DNA of 64,000 nt from Siphonodentalium dalli (GCA_032622095.1 CP136064.1:147006864-147070863); one strand, 5' to 3'. Shown: positions 25,201 through 37,080, counted from the first letter of the stretch. The notes: generated by a model from the letters alone, not told the origin. Made by a program: numbers and translations.

Positions 25201-27657
25201 CTAGCAGGTTAGCCCGCCACTGGCGGCATTCGTCCCATGGCTTTGTTTCAGAAACATGACATTTTTGTAATTATTTTGTTTTTATTTATTTTTGTTTTTT
25301 ATTTTTGAATATGAATTTAATGTTTTTTAAATTTAATATATTTTGTTTCTGAATTGTTTTTTTATTGTTAATTTTTTTTAATTTTAAATTGTTTTAATTA
25401 AATTGTAAATTGTTTTAATTAATTTTTGTGTTTCTGGCGGAACAATTTACCCGTAGAAATCCCCCCTTCCTCACTGGGGGGAAACTGTTTCACAAGAATC
25501 GATTCTATCGCATATCGGGTTCCGTCTCTATCGAATTAAGTTCCGTCTCTTTCGCGACTTGAAACAAATGTTTTCAAAGTTTTGACCTCCATTTATACAC
25601 TAAATGTTAAAACAGAACGTATTTTACAAAATCTATCGCTAGATTGTGTCTTTGTGCGTAATTATTGGTGATAATAATGCGAAGTCGGCTATTTTTTGCA
25701 CACTTAGAAGCGTAATGTGTTTGTGTGCATTTCCTTTGTAAATTAAGCAGCATTTTGATGCTCCTTTTATCGGCCTTTTTACCTTTTAATTAGACTGAAA
25801 TATGTCTTCTTGTATGATCGAACATCAGGACACGATTACAGCACAGCTCTCGATGGCTCCTCACAGTAAAAGACCCTCAAATTAATCCATCAAAAGAAGC
25901 AACGCAATGTTCCGATTCTAATGTGATTTTTATGTTCACGATCGGTTCTTTCGCCCCCCTATTTAATGCAATATTATATTCGACCAGATAGTTCATTTGT
26001 GTTTCTAGTTGCCATATTACCATATATGGTTCAAACTATAGTCACAGCAACACCAATATGAGGTTTTCAGTAGTCCCAAAGCATCATAGGTTGGATATTA
26101 AAGATTATCGGTCGATCATCTTTAATATCTGACCTATGATCGTTTGGGACCACTAAAACTCATCTATTGATTTACTATGGCTACATTTTAAACCATATAT
26201 GACCATCTATTGTCATTGGGCAACTATAGATGTACAATCAAATAATCTGATCGAATATGAATGTACTGTAAACAGGAACGAAAGAACCGGTCGTGAACAT
26301 AAACATCACAATAGAATCGGAACCTTTGTTGCTTTTTGAGGCACTAATTTGAAGGACTTGTACGGCGAGGAACCGTCGGGAGGTATTGTGTTATAATTAT
26401 CTAATGTTCAACCATAAAATTTGACAAGTTTCAGTCCACAAGGCCGATAATCTGAGCATCAAAGTGATGCTTAATTTGCATGGGAAATGCACCCAAATAC
26501 ACAAAGTCTCTAACTGTGCACAACATGCAGCCGATTTTGCATTACTGTCACCAATAAACACGTATAAAGACATAATCTGTCGATTGTTATTCGAGAATAC
26601 ATTCTGTTTTGACAATCAGTCTATAAACAACGGTCAAAACTTTGAAAATATGTTTTAGAAATCGCGAAAGAGTCGGAACTTAATTCGATAGAGACGGAAC
26701 CGGAAGGGCGATAGAATCGATTCTGGTGAAACAGTTTCCCCCCAGTGTTCCTAGGAACGACAGACAACGCATTCTTTGTTTCGTGAAATCTCTCTACGAT
26801 AACATTGCATTGAATTTAAAACAAACGCTTCCCGTCGGGAAATCTGTCTTCGGGTCGTTGTTGTTGGCATCACGGCTCCCCGAAAACTCTCACATTGCCG
26901 AAAACGTGTATTTAGTAATATCGCTGTTGTTGATATTTACGGCTTGGGGGCTATTTTCTTATTTAGCAAGTTTGAGCTCAATCGGTTAGAGTCTATAAAG
27001 GACACACTCATATATATGACACTTCCCGTAGGTAGCAAGTTTGAGCTCAATCGGCATTGCCTGGAATTTCCCAGTAAATATTTAGCAAGTTTGAGCTCAA
27101 TCGGTTCGAGTCTATAAAGGACACACTCATATATATTTGCCGACATTGCCGTGGGGATGCCCGTTCCTACACGCGTTTTCGATTCTATGAAGTACCCACA
27201 TATATACACACATATTAATAGTAGATTGGCAGATTCCAGTAGCTTTATAACGGTATATCTGGGGAGAAATCTGATGCTATATTCGTGATTATCTGGGATG
27301 ATTTCGGTATATACCGCGCCATCCGTGCTCGCAGGGAATAAATTTCGAGCGATAACGTTTGCGTTCCCGTTTAACTCTGCAGATGCGAATAACGTTGAAT
27401 GGGAAACAGACGCTCTTTATAGAGATGCGTCAAAAACAAACGCTCATTAAATAATCACTTGATTAACCCCCGCCGTGCCTTTGCGGTGATTTGAGATTGG
27501 AGAACGGGTGCTCTGAGCTTCTCTAAACCGCGACCACGGTCGTGTCGGTGGAATTTGACACTTACATAGGAAGTTTGAGCTCAATCTTTACACGCGTTTT
27601 GGATTCTATGAAGTACATACATACATATATACGAAGTCTCAAAATATATAGTATAGA
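25201..27657 (-). mobile_element. Helitron-like element H20 (delta type), interrupted by a foldback element
   Basis: CTAG at 25201, TC end at 27656-27657 with A|T flank. The delta interior runs to 25471, is interrupted by the 1276-bp foldback element, and resumes at 26748 in the same ttcctaggaacgac module, so the empty site can be reconstructed exactly. Confidence 0.72.
25472..26747. mobile_element. 1276-bp foldback element with 5-bp target duplication TTCCT
   Basis: It starts CACTGGGGGGAAACTGTTTC and ends with the reverse complement of that. Flanking TTCCT at 25467-25471 and 26748-26752 is a direct duplication; copies of the host element without the insert read ccttcctaggaacg. The two arms (about 630 bp each) pair with substitutions almost to the centre near 26105 (ggatattaaagat / atctttaatat), so the whole element is one giant imperfect palindrome. 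The small internal ORFs fall inside the arms and look incidental. It is non-autonomous; a CACTG start with a 5-bp duplication fits no superfamily I can name with confidence. Confidence 0.85.
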
Positions 27658-28237
27658 TTGGCAGATTCCAGTAGCTTTATAACGGTAAATCTGGGGAGAA
27701 ATCTGATGCTATATTCGTGATTATCTGGAATGATTTCGGTATAGACCAAAGGTATATACTGTAAAAACAAAGCGCGCCATCCGTGCCCGCAGGGAATACA
27801 TTTCGAGCGATAACGTTTGCGTAAATACGAAATTGTGAGTGTTGGTTTGTAACCGGGATGTCTGAGAAGCATTATGCCTATAACTACCCCCCCCCCCCTA
27901 AGCCCTGACCTAAGTGTCACACATACTATAACAATGATGTTGTAAGAGCTCCAATAAATCTCCCCGCATAGGCAAGCACTCAATGTTCCCGTATATAACT
28001 CTGCAGATGCTAATAACGTTGAATGGGAAACAGACTCTCTTTATAGAGATGCGTCAAAAACAAACGCTCATTAAATAATCACTTGATTAACCCACGCCGT
28101 GCCTTTGCGATGATTTTGAGAGTGGAGAACGCCTGCTCTGAGCTTCTCCAAAACGACGCGACGACGATTCCCGTGGGATTTTACATTTAGATGGGAAGTT
28201 TGAACTCAATCGAGCGAACCGTTTTCGATTCTATGAA

Positions 28238-28238
<1 letters not shown>

Positions 28239-28300
<62 letters not shown>
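28239..28300. repeat. (TA)n microsatellite, target of a Helitron insertion
   Basis: An uninterrupted TA tract that resumes after the inserted Helitron at 29039-29067. Before insertion it would have been roughly 90 bp. Confidence 0.85.
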
Positions 28301-28303
<3 letters not shown>

Positions 28304-29038
28304 ATTATATATTTTGAAAGATCTGTGTGTGTATGTGTGTGTGTGTGTGTGTGTTTGAAATCGATGGACTCCAAAACGACTAAGCCAATTTCGATGAAAT
28401 TTGGTATTTTAGGGTATTTTCGGCCGGAGACGAACATAGGCATATTTATTTGTCCGTGCGAGGTCAACTTTTCACGTGCGGAGGTCAAATCTATTTTTAC
28501 GCCGTTTTTGCGCTAATATATTTCAGTTCGGTGCTCACAAATCGATTCGATATAGCGCGAATAATAAATTGCCAGTCATATAATTTGCACGGTTAGAATC
28601 TGTGTGGCTTCATCTTTCCAACGATATATAATATGTATGTATCCGTTTTAGTTATCTGCCTCAATTATTAGGTACAAGTGGTACAATGCTTTTATCGGGA
28701 TAAAATCAATGCGTAATTTCTATGACGTCGTCAGAGGTCATAAAGTTAGATTACGTTAACTCTCACCCTGCCGATGCATTTGACTGTGTCGCGTTAACTC
28801 ATCACCGGCCGAGGTATCCGCAAATGACATTGGGCTATATATCTCGGAAACGGGTGTAGCTATCGACTTGAAATTTGGTATGTGAATGTATCTTGCCCCG
28901 GATACGAATTTTATCGGGTCGCCGAGCACGTGCGACGCCAGCTTCGCGCATGCGCAGACGAGATCTCGAAAACGGGTTGAGATATTGACTTTAAATTTGG
29001 TTTTTGAATAGCCCGGACGAAGTCGGGTCACCTTCTAG
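28301..29038 (+). mobile_element. Complete 738-bp non-autonomous Helitron inserted in (TA)n
   Basis: 5' end TCTATTATATATTTTGAAAG at 28301, preceded by A. 3' end ...gtcaccttCTAG at 29038, followed by T. The hairpin cccggac-gaa-gtcggg lies about 10 nt upstream of CTAG. The surrounding TA repeat continues on both sides with no target duplication, as expected for A|T insertion. It is the only array-region member in plus orientation, and a homologue of H16. The interior has a (TG)n run, then two beta-type modules near 28850-28990. No ORF. Confidence 0.85.
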
Positions 29039-29074
<36 letters not shown>

Positions 29075-29100
29075 CGAAGTCTCAAAATATATAGTATAGA

Positions 29101-30893
29101 CTAGCAGGTTAGCCCGCCACTGGCGGCGTTGGTCCGAAACATGACATTTTTTTTCGCTTTTCAATGAGTTAATCGTGCCTTTTTAAGAGAAATTATTGTA
29201 CCCTCCCTAAAAGATGTATGATTTAAGGTACATCGGGCGGAAAAAAACTGACCCGATGATGTCGTTGTTGTTGGCATTCAGGGCTTCGGGTCGTTGTTGT
29301 TGGCATCACGGCTCGGGGCTACCCGAAAACTCTCACATTGCCGTATAGGGAAAATAGGATTGCGTTTATTTAGTAATTTTAACTAATTATTTTCTCGCCA
29401 ACATTGTCGTTGTTGTTGATATTTACGGCATGGGGGCTATTTTCTCGCCAACAATGTCGTTGGCGTTCACTGTTTGTGGCAGTGGAAGTCCCGTCAGATT
29501 CGGGACGTATCGCAGTGACTCAGATTCACTTAAAAAACTGACCCGGTGATGTCGTTGTTGTTGGCATTCAGGGCTTCGGGTCGTTGTTGTTGACATCACG
29601 GCTCGGGGCTGCCCGAAAAATCTCACATTGCCGTATAGGGAAAATAGGATTGCGTGTATTTAGTAATTTTAACTAATTATTTTCTCGCCAACAATGTCGT
29701 TGTTGTTGATATTTACGGCTTGGGGGCTACTTTCTCGCCAACAATGTCGTTGGCATTCACGGTTTGGGGCAGTGGAAGTCCCGTCAGATTCGGGACGTAT
29801 CGCAGTGCCTCGGATTGACTTAAAAAACTGACCCGATGATGTCGTTGTTTTTGGCATTCAGGGCTTCGTGTCGTTGTTGTTGGCATCACGGCTCGGGGCT
29901 ACCCGAAAAATCTCACATTGCCGTATAGGGAAAATAGGATTGCGGGTATTTAGTAATTTTATCTAATTATTTTCTTGCCAACAATGTCGTTGTTGTTGAT
30001 ATTTACGGCTTGGGGGCTATTTTATCGCCAACAATGTCGTTGGCGTTCACGGTTTGGGGCAGTGGAAGTCCTCGTCAGATTCGGGACGTATCGCAGTGCC
30101 TCGGATTGACTTAAAAAACTGACCCGATGATGTCGTTGTTGTTGGCATTCAGGGCTTCGGGTCGTTGCGTTGGCATCACAGCTCGGGCCCGAAAAATCTC
30201 ACATTGCCGTATAGGGAAAATAGGATTTCTTGTATTTAGTAATTTTAACTAATTATTTTGTCGCCAACAATGTCGTTGTTGTTGATATTTACGGCTTGGG
30301 GGCTATTTTGTCGCCAACAATGTCGTTTGCGTTCACGGTTTGGGGCAGTGGAAGTCCCGTCAGATTCGGGACGTATCGCAGTGCCTTGGATTCACTTAAA
30401 TTTCAGCAGCCATATAGCTGCGTCAGTTAGCACGAATCGAGGTGTGTAAGTTTAGAGCTTGTTTATATGAATGTATTGAAAATAGACTAAGATTTTCAGC
30501 CGTAACAAGAAATGTATATATGAGAAAATGTAAGTTCTATATTTTGCGAGGTATTAGCAAGTTTTGGCTCAACGGGTTTAGCAGTTTGAAGTGAATATGG
30601 ATATAAAAATATACATATACAGATAAAAAAAAATGTAGAGTTACTCCTCTTGGATCGCGAGCGAATATCAACCCGATTAACCCCCGCCGTGTTTGCGGTG
30701 ATTTTATTGATTGGGAGTGGAGAATGAGTGATCAGAGCTTGTCCAAAATGCGACGTCGGCGATCCCCGTGGCTTTTTACCCTTATATACGAAATTTGAGC
30801 TCGATCCGTCCAGGCGTTTTCGATTCCATGACGTACCCACATACACACACACACACATATATATATACGGAAGTCTCAAAATATATATATAGA
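29101..30893 (-). mobile_element. Helitron-like element H22 (last array member)
   Basis: CTAG at 29101, TC end at 30892-30893 with a following t, so A|T flanks are kept. Its interior is unlike other members, being mostly a 290-bp tandem repeat. The common 5' region (gccgtgtttgcggtgatttt, 30680-30880) has diverged more than elsewhere. Confidence 0.7.
29247..30395. repeat. 290-bp tandem repeat, four copies, inside H22
   Basis: The string actgaccc(g) starts at 29247, 29537, 29827 and 30118, spacing 290, 290 and 291. Each unit contains gtcgttgttgttggcattca, cattgccgtatagggaaaat and cagattcgggacgtatcgc. Copies differ by scattered substitutions and small deletions. The related gtcgttgttgttggcat words occur in delta elements, so the unit grew from a module already in the family. 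Confidence 0.82.
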
Positions 30894-31572
30894 TAGAATG
30901 TGTCGTACGATATACTATCCTTAATCCAGATATTACTGTCGTTCCATGTAGCCGATTATTACTCTCGCGTGGATATGTACGTCAGGTAATGGCATTATGT
31001 AATTGTGTATAGGCATGAAGAATAATTAATGTTTATAGATAATGATGGTGTATCTCTTCCCTATGTTTCTGTATAGATTGAGATATGTACATGTAGAATA
31101 AACTTCGTGTCGCAAAAGCGTCAAACATATTTCTTTTGACTGGCTCTTCTTTCCACTTCTTTTCATTAACGTGTAATTATATATGGTATATATATTAAAT
31201 AGATATACAAGTGAGATAAAAGAGGGTCTTTTGAGTCTATTTTTAAAGGATATAACAATAACGCATCATGTTCGAAATGCTGCTGACAATGTTGATGGGA
31301 AGAGATAGATCATCAGTAATGGTATATAATGGTAATACGATATAAGTCTAAGTTAAGAATAGGAAAGAAATGAGCTTAGAGTAGTAAATTGGGTTATGTC
31401 AGATAGGGTTCAGGGGTTTTAGAATGGGTTTTTAGTGTTTTTAAATGACTCGGTGACCTCGTACCAACGGACTGTATGGCATTGATACTCGCGCGAGTTA
31501 TTGCTAGGTATACATTCGTTCTTTTATGTCTGAGAGTATTAGATCATGTAACATGGCGATATACAAACTTAG
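30894..31572 (-). other. Probable 3' untranslated tail of LINE A
   Basis: Between the Helitron array and the LINE A stop codon lie about 680 bases without a reading frame. By position it is downstream of the LINE A ORF2 stop on the minus strand, so I take at least its proximal part as that element's 3' UTR. I see no poly-A or microsatellite end that would fix the boundary. Confidence 0.4.
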
Positions 31573-34500
31573 TTAGTTGGCGAAACGCTTTGTCCTGGAG
31601 ATGTATTTCTGTACTTCTCTGAAAATGTTTGCGTTGGTTTTGGGTGTTAATTCGCATCCATACAGAAGCGTATGCGTTGTCAGGTTGCAGATATCATTTA
31701 GTGACTGGAGAAGTGAGTTTCTTTCAGATGTATATCTATCGCAATTCATTAGGTAATGGTCGTTGTCCTCTAATTGTCCGCATAAACAATATGGGTAATC
31801 GGCGATGAAATTTGTGTATTTGTGATAATTTAAATCACTGCAGTTGAGTCTGAGGCGGGTGTGGTTAATTTGTGTTTTCTGGTAATAGCTTCATAGTAAT
31901 GTCGGGATACTCCCTCTCTAGTACAGTTTAAGGACTTTGTGAATGATGCAAGGGACTCGTAACTTGTTGCGTTCGGGTCGAGTTTATTTCAGAGGTCTGT
32001 TGTTGAGGGGATGAAAGATTTTTTGAAGGAAGTGGAATCGAACTTCGGGGCTCTCAGGGAATTAGCCTGTCGGGTGTTAACATTTGTTATTTCAACGTTT
32101 GTTGGGGGTATTAGATTTCGCATCCGGTTTCCGCGAGGAGAGATTTGTTACTGGCAGATCGGGTTGCACCTGTTACTATACGAGCTGCTTCATATTGTAC
32201 TTTTTCTATGTCATCGCATTCTTCTTTGGTGCAACCATCCCAGACAACACAAGCGTATTATAATACAGTGCGTACCAGGGTAAAGTATGATCTTTCTAAT
32301 GATGCTCTATCCAACGAGAAACGATGTTTTCTGATAAGGGCTATTCTTTTCTACGCTGAGCTTAATAACTTATCTATGTGTGGCTTCCATTTTCCGTCGA
32401 TACTTAAAACGACCCCAAGATGTGTATGAAGTTTTAGTTCCGTGATGGGTTCATTATTCATATAAAGGGTTGGGTGGTCGATTAGATTTCTCTTCCTAGT
32501 GCAAGTTAACGCTTCAGTTTTTAAGACATTAAATTTTACGAGCCATTTGTTTGACCAGGATTCAAGTCGTTTGACATCATGTTGTAATCTTAGTGCACAA
32601 ACAGTCGGATCTTCTATCTAAAGAGATATAGATGTATCGTCAGCGAAGAGGCGGATATTACATGATATGTCGTTAACAATGTCGTTAATAAAAACAAGGA
32701 ATAGGATAGAACCTAGTACAGAGCCTTGTGTAACTCCAGCTGTAATGGTTCCCCAGTTTGAGGCTTCGGATCCCATAACTACACGTTGGTGTCTTCCACG
32801 GAGGTACGATCCGAACCACTTTAAAAGATTGTCGCGGATACCCACCGCGCATAGCTTATATAATAAGCCATCATGCCACACTTTGTCAAATGCCTTGCTG
32901 ATGTCGAAGAATTGTAGGCGGGCGTCGCATTCATCATCTAGTGATTTCGCCAAGTGATGGTATATGTCCCATAACTGATATGATGTTGAATCTGATGGCA
33001 CAAATCCCAACACGTTGGTGTCTTCCACGGAGGTACGATCCGAACCACTTTAAAAGATTGTCGCGGATACCCACCGCGCATAGCTTATATAATAAGCCAT
33101 CATGCCACACTCTGTCAAATGCCTTGCTGATGTCGAAGAATTGTAGGCGGGCGTCGCATTCATCATCTAGTGATTTCGCCAAGTGATGGTATATGTCCCA
33201 TAACTGATATGATGTTGAATCTGATGGCACAAATCCCGACTGTCGTTCGGTTAGGATATTATTTGACTGGAGATATGACATTAAATGCTTTGCAACACAC
33301 TTTTCAAAAACCTTTCCAAAAACTCCTAATAAGGAGATTGGTCGGTAGTTTTCTGGATTACTGTGGTCCCCTTTTTTATGGATTGGGACTACATTTGCTC
33401 GTTTCCATTCAGTTGGGAAATATGCTTCTTTAAGAAAACGATTGTATATTATAGAAAGGGGGTGCTGAGACTGAGACAGTTCTTCAGAATACGCGGTCTT
33501 ATTTGGTCGGGTCCAGAGGCTTTGTTGGCTTTTCTTACTTTCAGGACATTAAAACGTCAATTTCACTAATTAGGATATTATTTAGTATTGGGGTGTTTGT
33601 CTCGTCGACAGGCGGGTCTGGCAGTTCGTAGGTCATATTCAATGAGGCAATATTGCAAAAATAATCATTTAGTACAGTTGCTTTCTCGTAATCTGAGGAA
33701 GAAACTATTCCATTCCATTTCCACCATTTTGAGTCGCCAGTTTCTGGATCTTGAAGGATTGATTCCATTTTTTGTATATGAATTTTCTTTGAGTTTCGTA
33801 CTTCAGTAATTACTTCATTGCGGATTGTCCGATATTTTTCCACATGGCTGGGGTGTTCCTATCTTTTGCAGTTTTGTGTACCCTTTTCCGTTGTCTAATC
33901 AGATACTTAACTCTTGGTGTCATCCATTCAGGCTCGTTCTGACGGCATTTGACAATTTTGCTGGGTACGTATTTGACGATAAGATTATTCACATATGATG
34001 TGAATGTTGAGCAGATTTCATCAGTTCCCAGGTTGTCAATTATTCGGTTCCAGTCACATGAACGAATTTCATTGTTTAAGGAAATAAAATTTGCCTCATC
34101 ATACATGTAAATAAGACGATTAAACGATTTGCTTCCTTTCTGATTGTCTTCGATTTCTATCGTGGCATATACCGGAACATGATAGCGGACTAGATCGGAA
34201 AAAAGGGATCCAGGGTACCAGATCCTTTCAGTTCACATAGATCATTTATGAATATTAGATCTATTATGGTTTCAGAGTATTCTGTGAAGTTTGTGGTGTC
34301 GTGAATAACTTGTTTCAGGTTACATTCTGCGACTATGGTTTGTACTTTCTTGTTTACAGGGTTGTACTGATTTTCATTAAAGTCTCCAGAGACAATTATT
34401 TTGTGTGTGGGATGCGAAGTTATGATGTCACCGATGTTTTCTAATATGTTGTGCCAGCAATTCACATTTGGGGGCGGTAAAAAAAAACAATCAACACTCT

Positions 34501-34815
34501 TTCTCTCGGTAATATAACTTCAAGCCAAATGCTTTCTAAACCAGGTTTCTCAATATATTTTCTGCGTGTATAGGCTAAATCGTTTTTGATATAAGCGATC
34601 ACGCCCCCACCTACAGTGTCCGTTCATACTCTGTCAGCTCGCTCGGGTTCGTGAAATCCGTGTATTAGTAAATCATGCTGGTCCGTTTTATCGCTCAACC
34701 AAGATTCCGTAAAACCGCATATATCGTAATTTTGTATTTCGGTGGCAAGTATGTCGATTTTAGGGAGGAAACTTTGTACGTTCAAATGGAATAGTGACCG
34801 TTGACCATTAATGGT
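31573..34815 (-). pseudogene. LINE A (CR1/L2-like) ORF2: endonuclease plus reverse transcriptase, decayed
   Basis: Read 5' to 3' on the minus strand: an endonuclease start (LNVQSFLPKIDIL near 34800), ICGFTESWL (34710), GGGVIAYI (34610), VSGDFNENQ (34390) and IDLIFIND (34250). Then come a linker with EPEWMTPRVKYL (33920), RT fingers VVPIHKKGD and NPENYRPISLL (33390-33350), palm FFDISKAFD.VWHDGLLYKL, GVTQGSVLGSILF, and catalytic LFADDTS (32640). The C-terminal region has thumb motifs and a CLCGQLEDNDHYLMNC-like Cys/His segment (31780), ending at a TAA at 31573. The domain order is that of Jockey/CR1/L2-group non-LTR elements. Stops, frame changes and a 229-bp internal duplication show it is dead. 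Its 5' end abuts LINE B, so it is probably 5'-truncated and inserted into LINE B. Confidence 0.85.
32782..33239. repeat. 229-bp tandem duplication inside the LINE A palm region
   Basis: The segment beginning cacgttggtgtcttccacgg at 32782 repeats at 33011, with only about one or two differences across 229 bp. Since 229 is not a multiple of 3, the duplication itself breaks the RT frame. It duplicates the FDISKAFD...GSYLRGRHQRV part of the palm. Confidence 0.9.
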
Positions 34816-34929
34816 GGGACCAGGGTTTGGTTTAATATCACCAGAAGTGATGAGAAGATGCCTGAACCAAAAGGTAATTCCAATTTGGGTATTGACCTAA
34901 AGATTGTGTCGGACATTTTTTCGCGTGTG

Positions 34930-35815
34930 CATAGATGTAGTTGAGATTTCAATTTTGTCGTTGTATCGTTTTCCAACTCGTATATGAGGTCGTCCACATA
35001 CATCATATAAAATAAAGGTGAGAGGATAGATCCTTGCCTAGCTCCTTGAAATATGCCAAACCAGTCTGAGAAAGTATTTCTATAAAGTATTTCTATTCGA
35101 TGCCCGACAGGAGTGCTTTGAAAGTGTGCCATATATTACCATTGAATCCTTTTTTATGCAATTTGAACAAAAGACCATTTAACCAGACGGAATCAAACTC
35201 GTTTGTGACGTCTAGAAAACAGGCGAACAAAACTGTGCGTCTCTTTAGTGTAGGAAATGCACTCCTGTAATGAGTACGAAGTTGCCATACAGCTTACTCC
35301 GCTCTGAAAACCATGTTGGAGCGGGTTGATGGATATATGGTTTGGCGTGTATGATTGCAAGCGCACACTAGTATCACTTTTTCATACAGTTTGTATAAAG
35401 CAGGCATGATTGTAATTGGTCTGTAGCTGTCAAATGCTTGTTTTGACTTTTTACCGCCTGTATTTTGAGATATTATCACTCCTTTTTTTGGCATTGTTAG
35501 GAACATATGAAAATTCTAACATCTTACTGAAAATGTGGCACAATTTACAAACTATGCATGGTGCGCTACAAACAATGTGTTCATTTGTTATCGAGTCATG
35601 TCCCGCTGCTTTATTCCTATTGAGTTTATAGATATATTTGGTATAATATCGGTCAACTCTGATTCACTGGCTGGACAGCAGAGAATTTTATCAATGTCGG
35701 TATAAGTGTCTTTTTTTAATAGACGATACATATGAACTAACCGATTTAAGATGATTAGCGTCAAATTGCTCATTTTGTAGTGATATGAAAAGGTTTCCGT
35801 AGTATGATGTCCAGA
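34930..35815 (-). pseudogene. LINE B ORF2, RT part (distal fragment)
   Basis: Minus-strand remnants of an RT of a different family from LINE A, in order: KAAGHDSITNEH (35600), KKGVIISQNTGG and FDSYRPITIMPALYKLYEKVI (35450-35380), FLDVTNEFDSVWLNGLLFK (35215), and GARQGSILSPLFYMMYVDDLIYE (35040). These are the RT fingers and palm up to just before the catalytic ADD box; then the LINE A endonuclease begins. Several frameshifts. It continues across a 2.1-kb insertion to its own EN domain at 37941-39082. Confidence 0.8.
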
Positions 35816-36199
35816 GTCGTTATTTGGTGGGAATCCGGATTCAGAATCCGAAGCCAATTACGGGGGCGGGGCTAATTCCAGATTCTAGGTCAGATTTTGA
35901 AATCCACGTGATCTCCGAAACTATGTTTAACGTTCTCCCAGCGTCAAATATGGCTCATGTTTTTGACACAAGTATCATTTGTATCTTATATTTGTAAAGT
36001 TCATGTTTGTTGTGAAAGTCGTGCTTTTCTTCTATGTGTATATACACGGCACATAATTAGCTGCCAATCCGACTTAATCGCATTTTTTTTTTCAAGTTAA
36101 AGTGTGTTTATTGATGAGGGCAAGCATTTCTAACAGCTCTAGGTCTCCTGAATCAAATTCCGAAGATGTTGTGAAGAACAAACGAAACTTGTCAGTTGT

Positions 36200-37080
36200 A
36201 CAGGGACGTGACGACAGGGGTTGGTTGGGGTGTCTAGACCCCCCCCCCGAACTTTGGTACAATTTGCTTAGGTGTGCAGTCATTCCTACGTGAGGAAAAT
36301 CAGGATTCTTTTGACTAACTGTTCCAAATAATGATACGTACAAGCCAGTAAACGCAACAAACAAATCGGATTTTAAATAAATACGTATACCAACTTATGA
36401 CTAACTCTGGACAGGGAGTGACCGGTGATCTGTAGATATATTCAACTTGTTTTGGTAGTCATGTTGCTTTGTCATTACTAATTATTTATTTTTTCAGTGT
36501 AATAACATATGTGAGAGGGGGTACACTTAAGTGAATCAGCACTTGTCCTCCAATCCCATTGTATGTATAAACAAATGTATGTGTTATATATCATGTGTTA
36601 TCTAAATTTGACAAATATTTGAAATAAATATGTTTAAACTAAACTTTGGTACATTTCCAGCAGTTGGAAATTTCATGCATGACACAACATTAGTTGGACA
36701 TTAATTTGACACCATATATAGGTTGGAATTGTTCTCATTGTTTGATTTTTTCAACCAGTAAAAGTTGGTAATTTTCCAATCTTAGTGTGTGTCAGGTTGG
36801 ATATTTCCAAGGGGGTGCAAATGGAATTCTGCGAACCTGTGAGATTGATGTTTGGTTCAATGGGGGTGGGGGGGGGGGGGGGGGGGGGTGTGCAGTTGGC
36901 CGGAAATTTGAGGAAACCTCTAGCCACGTCCCTAGAACTTGTACGTGTGGGTTGGTTGGGGTGTCTCGACCCCCCGAACTTTGGTACAATTTGCTTAGCT
37001 GTGCTTGACTAACTGTTCCAAATAATGATACGTACAAGCCAGCAAACGCAAGAAACAAATCGGATTTTACTGACATTTCC
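36200..37080. repeat. Pair of related ~170-bp segments inside the 2.1-kb insertion
   Basis: 36212-36375 and 36945-37075 share ggttggttggggtgtct, gaactttggtacaatttgct and gactaactgttccaaataat, then acgtacaagccag and acaaatcggatttta, in the same order and orientation. The second copy lacks about 30 bases between the halves. Short minus-strand ORFs found in both are a by-product of the duplication. Confidence 0.8.
36868..36888. repeat. Run of 21 consecutive G residues
   Basis: An uninterrupted G21 preceded by GGGGGT. It could form a G-quadruplex, and its assembled length may be inaccurate. Confidence 0.85.

Larger units (their letters stand above)
27658..29100 (-). mobile_element. Helitron-like element H21, 3'-truncated, host of a plus-strand Helitron
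   Basis: It starts abruptly inside the common region (ttggcagattccagtag) with no CTAG or hairpin, so its 3' end was lost. The common 5' region continues to a (TA)n tract (28239-28300), is split by a plus-strand Helitron, and resumes at 29039 to end ...caaaatatatagtataga at 29100. Confidence 0.62.
1490..30893 (-). repeat. Head-to-tail array of about 22 non-autonomous Helitron-like elements
   Basis: One junction string recurs about 20 times: caaaatatatagta, optionally taga, then ctagcaggttagcccgcc. On the minus strand this reads ...CCGCCAGTGGCGG, nine bases (GCTAACCTG), CTAG, then TCTATACTATATATTTTGAG. The hairpin (CCGCC/GGCGG, 3-nt loop), the CTAG (CTRR) 3' end, the TC 5' end of TCTMTACTA form, and A|T flanks without target duplications are established Helitron features. 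Members run from 282 bp to over 1 kb and share about 250 bp of 5' sequence (high-coordinate side), but their 3' interiors differ. No RepHel coding region is present, so all are non-autonomous. Individual members are listed separately. Confidence 0.82.

Noticed and set aside
1490-30893. CRISPR-like reading of the regularly spaced repeats
   Set aside because: Repeat and spacer sizes are hundreds of bases, spacers are related to each other, and the genome is clearly eukaryotic.
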